The notes beneath the pieces are model-generated. The model did no database searches. It saw nothing but the letters and a program-made list of their open reading frames with translations, and was not told the DNA's origin. Positions 25,440 through 34,337 of a DNA stretch of 64,000 nt are shown piece after piece. The stretch is from CAZLKN01 sp964560135 (GTDB lineage: Bacteria > Actinomycetota > JAICYB01). A program made the translations under genes and the position numbers. Each line of letters begins with the position of its first letter. The first letter of the stretch is position 1. The DNA lies in contig CAZLKN010000005.1 in NCBI GenBank assembly GCA_964560135.1, positions 1 through 64,000 of the forward strand. Direction: 5' to 3'.

Positions 25440-26351
25440 ATGAGCCGGACACGGTCACTTCTGCGCGGGGCTTGCCTGCTTCTCCTCGCGGCCCTCGTCG
25501 CCGTACCCTTGGCCCCCGTGGGAGCCCATCAGAGCGAACCGGCGGTCTACGCCCACCGGGGCGGCGCCGGCTTGTATCCCGAGAACACGCTCGGCGCCTT
25601 CCGCGCCGCCCACGACCGCTGGGGTGAGCGCGGCGTGTGGCTCGAGATGGACTCCTACGTCGCCCTCGACGGAGAGCTCGTGATCATCCACGACGAGATG
25701 CTCGACCGCACGACCGACTGCACTGGGCCCGTCACCGAGAAGACCTCCGACGAGCTCCAGGACTGCGACGCCGCCCACCACGACGCCGACTGGCCCGACC
25801 ACGAACCCGTCCCCCGGGCCCGGGATGTCCTCACCGAAGGCATCGACGCGGGCTGGCGGATCCTGTTCGAGTTGAAGAACATCCCCGGCGAGGGCAGCTT
25901 CGACCCGGTGGGATCGAGTTTCGCCCAGCCCATGGCCGACCTCCTGGCCGACACGGAGTTCCCGCCGGACCGGATCGTCGTCCAGTCCTTCTGGCCCCCG
26001 ACCCTCGATCGCGTGAAGGAGCTCGTGCCCGGCATCCGCACGGCGCTGCTCACGACCTCGCAGCTCCCGGGGGCCCCGCCGGCCGTCGGCTTCTGGGCCC
26101 ACCAGAACGCCGTCTACTCGACCGCGAACGGCTACGACGTCGTCGCCCCCGACCACACGAGCCCGGATCTGGACCACGACACCGTGACCGCGATCCAGAG
26201 CCTCGGCAAGCAGGTCGTCCTCTGGACGGTCAACGCTCCCTGCGACATCCTCCGCGCGCACCGCTGGGGCGTGGACGGGATCATCTCCGACCGCCCCGAC
26301 CTGGTCTACGACGCGATCGACGGCAACCTCGCCTGCATCATCACCCCGTAG
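25440..26351 (+). CDS. Secreted glycerophosphodiester phosphodiesterase
   Basis: A 303-residue GDPD that releases glycerol 3-phosphate from glycerophosphodiesters outside the cell. A signal peptide ends near residue 29 (VGAHQ). Catalytic and metal residues are visible in YAHRGGAGLYPENT, the LEMDSYVALDGELVIIHDEMLDRTTDCTG block (Glu, Asp, His) and the LFELKN strand. Cysteines in the mature protein could form disulphides. The 3' end overlaps the convergent HAD-acyltransferase gene by 11 bases. Family is secure; the substrate may be teichoic acid or lipid-derived. Confidence 0.9.
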   Translation: MSRTRSLLRGACLLLLAALVAVPLAPVGAHQSEPAVYAHRGGAGLYPENTLGAFRAAHDRWGERGVWLEMDSYVALDGELVIIHDEMLDRTTDCTGPVTEKTSDELQDCDAAHHDADWPDHEPVPRARDVLTEGIDAGWRILFELKNIPGEGSFDPVGSSFAQPMADLLADTEFPPDRIVVQSFWPPTLDRVKELVPGIRTALLTTSQLPGAPPAVGFWAHQNAVYSTANGYDVVAPDHTSPDLDHDTVTAIQSLGKQVVLWTVNAPCDILRAHRWGVDGIISDRPDLVYDAIDGNLACIITP

Positions 26352-27768
26352 CGTCGGCGTCCTTCAGCAGGACGTTCGCCGGAGTGGCTTCGCGGATCTG
26401 CTCGGGGGTGGGCGGGGGCGGGTTGCGGACCTCCTCGGGGAGCAGCGCCGAGATCGCGTCCATCACCTGCCGGGTGAGGTCCTCGAGGATCTCCTTGTCC
26501 CCCTCGCGGCCCTCGGGGGCCTTCAGGTACATCGGCTCCCCCGCACGGGCGTGGACCGCCGTCCGCGTCACGAGCTCCCCCACCTTCGGCACCCGGCTGG
26601 AGCGCGGCCACACCTTCTCGGTGTCCCACAGCGCTACCGGGATCACCGGCACGCCGGTGGCCAGAGCGAGGCGCACCACGCCGGTCCGGCCGCGCAGCTG
26701 CGGCTGGAAGAACTCATGCCCCCGGGGGATCGTCCCCTGCGGGAAGATGCCGACGGCCTCGCCCCGCTCCAGGGCGTCGACGGCCTCCTTGAGCGGACGC
26801 GCCTCGCCCGTCCCCCGGTGGACCCGGATCTGGTTGAGGGCCCGGGCCAGGTGCCCGATCACCGGCGCGTCGAAGACCTCCTTCTTGCCGAGGTAGCGCA
26901 GCTTGCGGCCCCGGCGGCTCGCCACCGACGCGAGCACCACCGGGTCGAGATACGAGCGGTGGTTCGCCGCCACGATGCATGGGCCCTCCGGTGGGATGCG
27001 TTCCACGTCCTCGGCGGCGATGTTCACCGGCGACAGCAGCGGGTGCGCGATCGCACGCACCAGGTCGTAGGGCTCGCGGGCGGCCTTCGGCCCGTCGGGA
27101 CGCCCCTTGAACTCCAGCACCGGCCAGCCCTTGTGGACGGCGTAGGCGCGCAACAGCGGATCCGGGTTCACCGGACGGGGGAAGCCCACCATCTCCAGCA
27201 GGTGCCGGTCGTAGTAGGAGTCGGAGTAGGCGTGGGACTCCGACAGGTCGACCCCTTCCCGGTCGGCCCACGCCTTCACCGCGTCGGCCTTGTCCGGCCC
27301 CCAGAGCCACTTGCCGAGTAGGTTCCCGGTGAACTTCCCGTCCTCCTCCTCGTACTCGCTGGCGATCAGGTGGTCGATGCCGAGGTGCTCGGCCAGCGGC
27401 TCGATGAACTCCCGCCCGGTGCTCGTGGCGATGCAGATCAGATCGCCGTCGTCACGGTGACGGCGGATCAGCGTCCGGGCCTCCTCGTAGACGGCGGCGT
27501 CGAGCCGCTCCACGCTGCGCCGGGCCGCCTCGCGCAGGTCCTCGACCGACCATCCGGCGATCCGGCTGATGCTCGCGCGGGTGGCCTTCATCCCGATCCA
27601 GGTCTCCCCGACGAACCGGTAGGCGCGCCGGGTGACGTCGGCGACCCTGCGGTCGCGGTCGGACATCAGCCCGAGATCGACCAGCGCCTCCACCACGAGC
27701 AGGCCCGACGAGTCCCCGAGCAGCGTCCGGTCGAGATCGAAGATCGCCGCCGCACGCGTGCCTGCCAT
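26341..27768 (-). CDS. HAD-IB phosphatase fused to 1-acylglycerol-3-phosphate acyltransferase
   Basis: A 475-residue two-domain enzyme of phospholipid synthesis. The N-terminal HAD-IB domain (about 1-205) has DLDRTLL, the STGRE threonine/serine motif and SDSYYD. The C-terminal PlsC domain (about 240-440) has the acceptor motif NHRSYLD (HX4D) and FPQGTIPRG in place of the usual FPEGT. Such fusions are known in actinobacteria (PlsC-type, Rv2483c-like) and may acylate lysophosphatidate while the HAD domain removes a phosphate. ATG at 27768 begins just before the first HAD strand. The convergent GDPD overlaps its end. Confidence 0.9.
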   Translation of the reverse strand: MAGTRAAAIFDLDRTLLGDSSGLLVVEALVDLGLMSDRDRRVADVTRRAYRFVGETWIGMKATRASISRIAGWSVEDLREAARRSVERLDAAVYEEARTLIRRHRDDGDLICIATSTGREFIEPLAEHLGIDHLIASEYEEEDGKFTGNLLGKWLWGPDKADAVKAWADREGVDLSESHAYSDSYYDRHLLEMVGFPRPVNPDPLLRAYAVHKGWPVLEFKGRPDGPKAAREPYDLVRAIAHPLLSPVNIAAEDVERIPPEGPCIVAANHRSYLDPVVLASVASRRGRKLRYLGKKEVFDAPVIGHLARALNQIRVHRGTGEARPLKEAVDALERGEAVGIFPQGTIPRGHEFFQPQLRGRTGVVRLALATGVPVIPVALWDTEKVWPRSSRVPKVGELVTRTAVHARAGEPMYLKAPEGREGDKEILEDLTRQVMDAISALLPEEVRNPPPPTPEQIREATPANVLLKDADATG

Positions 27769-27827
27769 GCCCCCATCCTCCCACGCCCGGCCCCCGGGGG
27801 GCGAAGCGTGCCCGGGGGCCGTCGTCG

Positions 27828-27833
27828 TAGACT
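27828..27833 (+). promoter_or_regulatory. -10 box for leaderless alpha-methylacyl-CoA racemase transcript
   Basis: TAGACT ends seven bases before the ATG at 27841; no ribosome binding site intervenes except CGGCGGC. Confidence 0.5.
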
Positions 27834-27840
27834 CGGCGGC

Positions 27841-28995
27841 ATGGGACCGCTCGAGGGTGTACGCGTCGTCGACTTCTCCCGGCTCGCTCCGGGACCCTAC
27901 GGGTCGATGCTGCTGGCCGACATGGGCGCCGAGGTGATCCGCGTCGACCGGGCCCCCTTGGGATCGGCGGACATCCCCCGCTTCGGCGACGTGGTCGGCC
28001 GCGGGAAGCGCTCGGTGGCCCTCAACCTCAAGGACCCGCAGGGCCTGGAGGCCGCGCTGCGTCTGGTGGAGCGCTCGGACGTGCTCCTGGAGGGGTTCCG
28101 TCCAGGGGTGATGGAGCGCCTCGGGCTCGGCCCGGACGAGACCATGGCCCGCAACCCGCGCCTCGTGTACGCGCGGCTCACCGGCTGGGGACAGACCGGC
28201 CCCCTGGCCGACCGGGCCGGACACGACATCAACTACATCGCGATCTCCGGGGTGCTGTCGGCGATCGGACGGGCCGGTGAGCGTCCGGTACCGCCGGTGA
28301 ACCTCGTAGGCGACTTCGCCGGCGGCGGCCTGCTGTGCGCGTTCGGGGTGGTCTGCGCGCTGCTGGAGCGAGAGCGCTCCGGCTCGGGCCAGGTCGTGGA
28401 CGCCGCCATGGTGGACGGCGCCACCAACCTCATGTCGTTCTTCGCCGCGGCGATCCACGCCGGGCTGTGGGGTGAGCGCGGGACGAACATGCTCGACACC
28501 GGCGCCCACTTCTACGAGGTCTACGAGACCGCCGACGGCGGGCACATGTCGGTCGGCGCGATCGAGCCCCAGTTCTACGCCGCGCTGCTCGACGGCCTCG
28601 GGCTCGCCGACGAGGACCTGCCCCACCAGATGGACCGCGACGCCTGGCCGGCGCTCAAGGAGCGGTTCGCGGAGATCTTCCGGACGAAGACCCGGGAGGA
28701 GTGGACGGCGATCTTCGAGGGACGCGACGCCTGCACCTATCCCGTCCTGGAACTCACCGAAGCGCCGGCACACCGGCACAACGCCGAGCGGCAGGCCTTC
28801 GTCGAGGGCGCCTTCGGGGTCGTCCAACCGGCCCCCGCACCGCGGCTGTCCCGGACCCCCGGCTCGCTGGACAAGCCTCCGCCCGAGCCCGGGGAGGCCA
28901 CCCGCGAGGTGCTGGCCGAGCTCGGCTACGGCGACGACGAGATCGAGCATCTGGCGGCCGACGGGGCGGCCGCCTGGCCGGCCCCCGCACAGTGA
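27841..28995 (+). CDS. Alpha-methylacyl-CoA racemase (CoA-transferase family III)
   Basis: A 384-residue family III CoA-transferase-fold enzyme. The residues that catalyse 1,1-proton transfer in the mycobacterial racemase Mcr are conserved in context: His128 in AGHDINY, Asp158 in VGDFAGGG and a Glu near 242 in GAIEPQF, with FYEVYETADGG upstream. It would interconvert (2R)- and (2S)-methylacyl-CoA so that branched or sterol side chains enter beta-oxidation. ATG at 27841 has a matched -10 box. The stop overlaps the DUF3152 gene by GTGA. A CaiB-type CoA transferase is the alternative, less likely given the residues. Confidence 0.88.
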   Translation: MGPLEGVRVVDFSRLAPGPYGSMLLADMGAEVIRVDRAPLGSADIPRFGDVVGRGKRSVALNLKDPQGLEAALRLVERSDVLLEGFRPGVMERLGLGPDETMARNPRLVYARLTGWGQTGPLADRAGHDINYIAISGVLSAIGRAGERPVPPVNLVGDFAGGGLLCAFGVVCALLERERSGSGQVVDAAMVDGATNLMSFFAAAIHAGLWGERGTNMLDTGAHFYEVYETADGGHMSVGAIEPQFYAALLDGLGLADEDLPHQMDRDAWPALKERFAEIFRTKTREEWTAIFEGRDACTYPVLELTEAPAHRHNAERQAFVEGAFGVVQPAPAPRLSRTPGSLDKPPPEPGEATREVLAELGYGDDEIEHLAADGAAAWPAPAQ

Positions 28996-29642
28996 GCCTC
29001 CGCCACGCCGCGGTCTTCGTCCTCGTCGGCGCCGCCGCCTGCACCACAGCCGCCGAGCCGGTGAGCCACCGCGTGATCCATGACGTCGAGGTCGCAGAGA
29101 CGGAGCCGTCCGTCCAGCCCACACCGGAGCCGACCCCAATCCCGATCGTCGACGTCGCCTACCGCGTGGAGGTGCACGTCGACGATGCCGACGGCTTCGC
29201 GGAACTCCTGGCGGACACCATGGCCGACCCGCGGGGGTGGATCCGGGCCGGGTACCGCCTCCGCGAGGACCCGGCCGCGCCGCACGTCGTCGTGCTCGCC
29301 GAGGGAGACGTCGTCGACGAGCTGTGCCATCCCTACGACACGGGGGGCCGGTTCTCGTGCCAGAACGGGCCCGTGGTGGCGATCAACGCCGACCGCTGGC
29401 GCATCGGCGTCCCCCACTGGACGCTCGGCCTGGACGACTACCGCCGCATGCTCCTCAACCACGAGATGGGCCACCTCGTCGGACAAAGGCATGTGCCCTG
29501 CACCCCGGGACGCAAGGCGCCGGTGATGTACCAGCAGTCCGGGAGCCTGCGCGGGTGCCTGGCCAACCCGTGGCCCCTGGACGGCGAGATCGCGGTCGCC
29601 GCCCGCCACGACCAACCGATCGCCCCCGGCTACGGCGAATGA
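28992..29642 (+). CDS. DUF3152 zinc metallopeptidase-like lipoprotein
   Basis: A 216-residue exported protein. The N-terminus ends in a lipobox-like GAAAC (Cys17), followed by a Pro/Thr/Glu linker to about residue 52. The DUF3152 domain has the zinc-binding motif HEMGHLVGQRH (about residues 157-168, the metzincin pattern HExGHxxGxxH) and three further cysteines (ELCHPYD, FSCQNG, GCLANPW). The family is almost confined to actinobacteria and its substrates are unknown. The GTG overlaps the racemase stop by four bases; it is transcribed into the M42 peptidase gene 10 bp downstream. Confidence 0.85.
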   Translation: MSLRHAAVFVLVGAAACTTAAEPVSHRVIHDVEVAETEPSVQPTPEPTPIPIVDVAYRVEVHVDDADGFAELLADTMADPRGWIRAGYRLREDPAAPHVVVLAEGDVVDELCHPYDTGGRFSCQNGPVVAINADRWRIGVPHWTLGLDDYRRMLLNHEMGHLVGQRHVPCTPGRKAPVMYQQSGSLRGCLANPWPLDGEIAVAARHDQPIAPGYGE

Positions 29643-29652
29643 GAGGAGACGC

Positions 29653-30705
29653 ATGGACCATCTGAGCGTTCTGCAGCGACTCTCCGAGGCGCTCGGCCCC
29701 CCGGGGTGGGAGGACGAGCCGCGCGAGGTCGTCCGCGAGATCGTGGAACCCCTCGCCGACGAGGTCCACACCGACGCCCTCGGCAACCTCATCGTCACCC
29801 GGCGCGGACGCCGCGACGACGTCGTCCTGCTCGATGCGCACCTCGACGAGGTCGCCCTGATGGTCAACCACGTGGAGGACGGCGGCTTCCTGCGCATCGC
29901 ACCCCTCGGGGGCTGGGACCCCCGGGTGCTGCCCGCTCAGGCCGTCACCGTGATCACGCGTGACGGGGGCCGGGCCCGCGGCGTGGTGGGCACGCTTCCG
30001 CCGCACGTGCTGTCCGACGACGACCGCAAGAAGCCGGTGAGCCTCGACAGTCTCTTCGTGGACGTCGGTGCCTCGGGGCGGCAGGAGGTCGAGGCGATGG
30101 GCATCGAGGTCGGCTCGCCGCTCGTCCCCGCCTACGGCTTCGAGCGGATCGGCGACGACCTCGTGATGGGCAAGGCCTTCGACGACCGGGCGGGCTGCAC
30201 GGTGGGCATCGGTGTCCTCGACGCGCTCCAGGGTAAGGATCTCGACGCGACCCTCGTGGTGGCCTTCGTCACCTCCGAGGAGGTGGGGCTGCGGGGTGCG
30301 CGCACCGCCGCCTACCAGGTGCGTCCCAAGGTCGCTTTGGCCCTGGAAGGCACGACCGCGGTGGACATCCCCGGCGTGGCCGGACCGAAGCGCGCCACCG
30401 CGCTGGGCTCGGGCCCGGCGATCACGATCGCCGACCGGTCGATGATCGCCTCCCGTCCGGTCGTCGCCCTCCTGGAGGAGCTGGCGGCCAAGGACGGCAT
30501 CACCGTCCAGCGCAAGAGTCCGATGCTCGGGTCCACGGACGCCGGCGCGATCCAGACCACGGGGCCCGGTGCCCTGTGCGGGGTGCTCTCGGTGCCGTGC
30601 CGCTACATCCACACGCCGCTGTCGCTGCTCAAACCCGGCGACCTCGACGCCGCCGTCCGCCTCGCGACATCCTTCGCATGCCACGCCCACTCGCTCGTCG
30701 AATGA
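29653..30705 (+). CDS. M42-family metalloaminopeptidase
   Basis: A 350-residue dinuclear metal peptidase of the TET/PepA/FrvX type, cytoplasmic. Metal ligands are in DAHLDEV (His, about residue 68), KAFDDRAG (Asp, about 177), TSEEVG (catalytic Glu and metal Glu, about 212), ALEGTT (about 234) and RYIHTP (His, about 318). The ATG follows GAGAGGAGACGC. Gene order racemase, DUF3152, M42, methyltransferase with gaps of 10 bp or less suggests one transcript. Substrate is usually short peptides with acidic or neutral N-termini. Confidence 0.92.
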   Translation: MDHLSVLQRLSEALGPPGWEDEPREVVREIVEPLADEVHTDALGNLIVTRRGRRDDVVLLDAHLDEVALMVNHVEDGGFLRIAPLGGWDPRVLPAQAVTVITRDGGRARGVVGTLPPHVLSDDDRKKPVSLDSLFVDVGASGRQEVEAMGIEVGSPLVPAYGFERIGDDLVMGKAFDDRAGCTVGIGVLDALQGKDLDATLVVAFVTSEEVGLRGARTAAYQVRPKVALALEGTTAVDIPGVAGPKRATALGSGPAITIADRSMIASRPVVALLEELAAKDGITVQRKSPMLGSTDAGAIQTTGPGALCGVLSVPCRYIHTPLSLLKPGDLDAAVRLATSFACHAHSLVE

Positions 30706-30714
30706 GGAGGCCCC

Positions 30715-31557
30715 ATGGACAACGGTGACCTGAAGCGCGAAGCCTTCGACACCTGGACTTCCGTGGCCGCGGCCTGGGAGAAACACCAGGACACCCTCCG
30801 GGAGTTCAGCCAGGACGTCACCGACTGGATCATCGACCGTCTCGAGCTCAAGAGCGGACAGACCGTCCTGGACGTGGGAGCCGGCCCCGGCGACCTCTCC
30901 GCGGCCGCGGCGAAGGTCGTCGGCTCCAACGGCCGGGTGATCTCGACGGATCTCACACCCGCGATGGTGGAGGTCGCGCGCCGCACCGGCGAGCGGGCAG
31001 GTGTGGACAACGTCGAGTACCGCACGATGGACGCCGAGGACCTCGACCTCGGGTCCTCGTCGGTGGACGCGGTGATGTCCCGGTTCTGCTACATGCTCAT
31101 CCCGGACCCGGCCCGCGCGATCGCGGAGGCCAAGCGCGCGCTGCGCAAGCGCAAGCATCTCGCCTTCGCCGTGTGGGCGCCGCCGGAACGCAACCCGTGG
31201 GTGGTCGGCCTCGCCATGACACTGGTGGCCCGTGGGCTCATGCCGATGCGCGATCCCAGCGAGCCCGGCGGTGTGTTCTCCCTCGCCGACCCCGACCGCG
31301 TGCGGTCGCTCCTCGCCGACGCAGGGTTCGAGGAGGCGTTCCTCGAGGAGGTCCCCTATCCGTTCGTGTTCGACTCCTTCGAGGAGATGTGGGAGACGCT
31401 GACGGAGGTCTCGGGGCAGATCGCGACTGTCGTCGCGTCCCTCGACCAGGCCCTGGCCGGCGACGTCCGCGAGGAGGTACGCACCGCCTACGAGCAGTTC
31501 CGCACCGAGGACGGCTACGAGATCCCGGGCGAGGCTCTCTGCGTGGTCGCGCGGTAG
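30715..31557 (+). CDS. Class I SAM-dependent methyltransferase
   Basis: A 280-residue Rossmann-fold methyltransferase. Motif I VLDVGAGPGDLS (about residues 53-64), motif II acidic residue in VISTDLTPAMV, and the DAVMSRFCYMLIPDP motif IV region are clear and resemble UbiE/COQ5-like enzymes. The substrate cannot be told. ATG at 30715 follows GAATGAGGAGGCCCC, a strong ribosome binding site, and lies nine bases after the M42 gene. The TAG stop forms part of a possible -10 box for the next gene. Confidence 0.88.
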   Translation: MDNGDLKREAFDTWTSVAAAWEKHQDTLREFSQDVTDWIIDRLELKSGQTVLDVGAGPGDLSAAAAKVVGSNGRVISTDLTPAMVEVARRTGERAGVDNVEYRTMDAEDLDLGSSSVDAVMSRFCYMLIPDPARAIAEAKRALRKRKHLAFAVWAPPERNPWVVGLAMTLVARGLMPMRDPSEPGGVFSLADPDRVRSLLADAGFEEAFLEEVPYPFVFDSFEEMWETLTEVSGQIATVVASLDQALAGDVREEVRTAYEQFRTEDGYEIPGEALCVVAR

Positions 31558-31566
31558 CCTGGAGGC

Positions 31567-31944
31567 GTGGATCCCGAAGCCATCCGACGCGGACGCCGGC
31601 GCGAAGCCGCGCTCAAGTGGGACCTGCGTGAGGCGACCGACGACGAGGAGGCGTGCCCGCCCGTCTGGGTCGACCTCCTCACCGAGGTCCGTCGCGGGGC
31701 GCAGGCCCTCCGGGATGAGGTCGCAGCCGAGACGCGACGCTTCACCGACGAGCCGGACATCCGCGTGGCGCTGGCCCGCCGTGAGCGGGCGGCGGCCCGG
31801 ATCCGTGAGCGCACCGTCCACCACAACGCCCGGGTCCGGCGGCTCAACCTGCTCGCACCCCTGCCCCGTTTCCAGCGGGCCGGCCTCGACCCCGACGAGC
31901 TCCTGCGCCCCCTGTACGGGACGCTTCGGCAACCGAGTGCCTAG
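31567..31944 (+). CDS. Small basic protein of unknown function (weak DUF1992 resemblance)
   Basis: A 125-residue, highly charged, helical protein (many Arg and Glu, no membrane segment). The C-terminal IRERTVHHNARVRRLNLLAPLPRFQR recalls the conserved tail of DnaJ-family DUF1992 proteins (hhxNxxVxxLNL), but the N-terminal DUF1992 motif is absent, so this is only a hint. GTG at 31567 has GGAGG two bases upstream, too close for an ordinary ribosome binding site; TAGCCT overlapping the previous stop ends six bases before the GTG, as in other leaderless genes here. Confidence 0.6.
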   Translation: MDPEAIRRGRRREAALKWDLREATDDEEACPPVWVDLLTEVRRGAQALRDEVAAETRRFTDEPDIRVALARRERAAARIRERTVHHNARVRRLNLLAPLPRFQRAGLDPDELLRPLYGTLRQPSA

Positions 31945-32726
31945 CGGGGGATCCCCGGGGGCACCCTGCCCTCGGCCCCCTCGACCCGGGGGCCGGGCAC
32001 CCCGCGGAACTCGTAGCGCAGCGGCGCCCGTCCGGGCTGCACGACCCAGCACCCACCGCTCTGAGCGCCGGTGACGGCCTCCATCACCGCGTCGGCGACG
32101 TCGTCGGGACGCATCAGCGGGAAGCCCGACTCCTTGAGCATGCGGACGTTCTCCTCGCCCACGAGCGGCGTCTCCACGATCCCCGGGCACACCGCCTCGA
32201 AGGCGATCCCGTGGTCGGACACCCGGGGGCCGAGGGCCCGGACCAGACCCACCACGGCGTGCTTGGTGAGCCCGTAGATCGGATCGGGCGGGTAGGCGAC
32301 GATCCCCGCCAGCGACGCCGTCGCGACGATCGTCCCGCCGCCGGCGCGCTTCATCGCCCGGACGGCCTCCCTGGTCCCGAACACCACCCCGTCCACGTTG
32401 ATCCCGACCACCCGGCGGTACTCCTCGTCGGTGAGCTCGTCGATCTCGGCGGTGCCGGTGCTCACCCCGGCGTTCAGGTACACGAGATCGAGTCCTCCCA
32501 TGGCCTTCTCGGCGGCGGCGAAGGCCTCGGCGACCTCGGCGCTCCGGGAGACGTCACAGCGCGCGAAGGTACCGCCGACCTCGCCGGCGGCGGCGCGACC
32601 CGCCTGCTCGTTCAGGTCCACGACGGTGACCGCGGCCCCCTCCTGTGCGAACCGCCGCACGGTGGCGAGCCCGATCCCCGACGCTCCTCCGGTCACCAGC
32701 GCACGCCGTCCCGCCAGATCCCCCAT
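31941..32726 (-). CDS. SDR-family oxidoreductase
   Basis: A 261-residue classical short-chain dehydrogenase/reductase. TGGASGIG (NAD(P) binding, about residues 12-19), NAGVS (about 87), and the catalytic YxxxK in IYGLTKHAVVG (about 154) are intact. The acidic residue in VVDLNEQ after strand 2 suggests NAD(H). ATG at 32726 follows GGGAGGCTGGC. It diverges from an acyl-CoA ligase gene and its stop overlaps the preceding plus-strand gene by four bases. Substrate unknown. Confidence 0.88.
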   Translation of the reverse strand: MGDLAGRRALVTGGASGIGLATVRRFAQEGAAVTVVDLNEQAGRAAAGEVGGTFARCDVSRSAEVAEAFAAAEKAMGGLDLVYLNAGVSTGTAEIDELTDEEYRRVVGINVDGVVFGTREAVRAMKRAGGGTIVATASLAGIVAYPPDPIYGLTKHAVVGLVRALGPRVSDHGIAFEAVCPGIVETPLVGEENVRMLKESGFPLMRPDDVADAVMEAVTGAQSGGCWVVQPGRAPLRYEFRGVPGPRVEGAEGRVPPGIPR

Positions 32727-32812
32727 GCCAGCCTCCCTTTCGACCGTGATCGTCCGCCGACGATATCCTCGCACCACGCACGACCGCGAACCGAGACGGG
32801 GGAGGCGAGCAG

Positions 32813-34318
32813 GTGCCCGACATCCTGGACATGATCGCGCAGGGCAACCCGGACAAGACCGCGCTCATCCAGGGCGACCGGTCGTGGACCTTCACCGAGA
32901 TGAACGCGCGCGCCAACGCCCTGGCCCGGGGGCTGCAGAGCCTCGGGATCAGCGCCGGGGACAAGGCGATCTGGGTCGGTCCCAACCACGAGAAGGTGAT
33001 CCTGTGGGGGCATGCCGCCCGCAAGCTCCAGCTCGTGAGCGTGCCGCTCAACTACCGGTTCACACCGGAGGAGATGGCCTACGTGATCGACGACTCCGAT
33101 GCCCTGGTGGTCTTCTGCGATCCCGGGTACCGCACGACGATCCTGGGTCTGGACACGCCGAAGGTGAAGCACGTCGTCGACTTCGACCAGGCCGACGAGC
33201 TGATCACCAACAATCCGGGAGAGCCCTTCGAGGAGGGCCCCGAGGGCCTGGGGGCCTCGATGATCTACACCTCCGGGACGACGGGCAAGCCCAAAGGCGC
33301 GGTGCGGCGCGGCGTCGACCTCGGCATGGTTGCCGCGCTCGTCGGAGAGCTGGAACTGCGTTCCGACGACGTCCACATCACCACCGGCCCCCTGTACCAT
33401 TCGGGCCCGGCCGCCTTCGCGGGCCTCACCCACGTGCTCGGCGGAACCATCGTCATCCTGCCCCGCTTCGATCCGGAGACCTGGTTCGAGTTCGTCCAGC
33501 GCCACCGGGTGTCCACGACCTTCACCGCGCCCACCCAGATGAAGCGCCTCGTGAACGTCCCCGCCGAGGTCCGGGCCGGCTTCGACACCTCGAGCCTGCG
33601 GGTGGTGGTCGCCAACGCCGCGCCGGTCCCCTACTCCCTGAAGCAGCAATGGGTGGAGGCCTTCGGCGAAGGGCACCTGTTCGAGGTCTACGGCTCCACC
33701 GAGCTCGGTGTGGACACCGTCCTGCGCCCGGAGGACCAGCTCCGCAAGCCCGGCTCCTGCGGCAAACCCTACGGGCCCGTCGAGATCCGCCTGCTGCGCG
33801 ATGACGGGACGCCCGCCGACGTCGGGGAGCCCGGTGAGATGTGGATCCGTTCTCCCAGTACCTTCGACGAGTACCACAACGCGCCCGAGAAGACCGAGGA
33901 GACCAGGCTCTCCGAGGATCCCGAGTGGCGCACCGTCGGCGACATCGCCTACCGCGACGAGGAAGGCTACCTCTACATCTGCGACCGCCGCAGCGACACG
34001 ATCATCTCCGGCGGGACGAACATCTACCCCGCGGAGATCGAGTCGGTGCTGCACGGTCATCCCGCGGTGATGGACGCCGCCGTCTTCGGTGTCCCCTCGG
34101 AGGAGTGGGGCGAGCAGGTCCACGCGGTCGTGCAGCTCAAGGAGAACCAGGACGCCTCGGTGGAGAGCATCGAGGGTCACTGCCGCCAGCACCTCGCCGG
34201 CTACAAGATCCCGCGGTCCTTCGAGTTCCGCGACGGCCTCCCTCGCACCGAGTCGGGGAAGCTGCTCAAGCGGCTGCTCCGCGACGAACACTGGAAGGAC
34301 CGCCCGTCGCGGGTCTGA
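32813..34318 (+). CDS. AMP-dependent acyl-CoA synthetase/ligase
   Basis: A 501-residue ANL-superfamily enzyme that activates a carboxylic acid to its CoA ester. The P-loop-like YTSGTTGKPKGA (about residues 148-159), VYGSTE (about 300), GDIAY and YICDRRSDTIISGGTNIYPAEIE hinge, and the C-terminal catalytic lysine in PRTESGKLLKR are present. It fits the FadD/medium-chain group. GTG at 32813 follows GGGGGAGGCGAGCAG. TATCCT at 32764 may be its -10. It could feed the acyl-CoA dehydrogenase, hydratase and racemase encoded nearby; this is inference. Confidence 0.9.
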   Translation: MPDILDMIAQGNPDKTALIQGDRSWTFTEMNARANALARGLQSLGISAGDKAIWVGPNHEKVILWGHAARKLQLVSVPLNYRFTPEEMAYVIDDSDALVVFCDPGYRTTILGLDTPKVKHVVDFDQADELITNNPGEPFEEGPEGLGASMIYTSGTTGKPKGAVRRGVDLGMVAALVGELELRSDDVHITTGPLYHSGPAAFAGLTHVLGGTIVILPRFDPETWFEFVQRHRVSTTFTAPTQMKRLVNVPAEVRAGFDTSSLRVVVANAAPVPYSLKQQWVEAFGEGHLFEVYGSTELGVDTVLRPEDQLRKPGSCGKPYGPVEIRLLRDDGTPADVGEPGEMWIRSPSTFDEYHNAPEKTEETRLSEDPEWRTVGDIAYRDEEGYLYICDRRSDTIISGGTNIYPAEIESVLHGHPAVMDAAVFGVPSEEWGEQVHAVVQLKENQDASVESIEGHCRQHLAGYKIPRSFEFRDGLPRTESGKLLKRLLRDEHWKDRPSRV

Positions 34319-34337
34319 CACCCGCGGGCCCACCCCG

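Noticed and set aside
28992..30705. DUF3152 and M42 peptidases as a toxin-immunity or defence pair
   Set aside because: Both are widespread housekeeping-type families, and there is no sign of horizontal transfer or a partner gene.
29455..32190. A 911-codon open frame on the minus strand
   Set aside because: Antisense to the DUF3152, M42 and methyltransferase genes; composition is that of a shadow frame.
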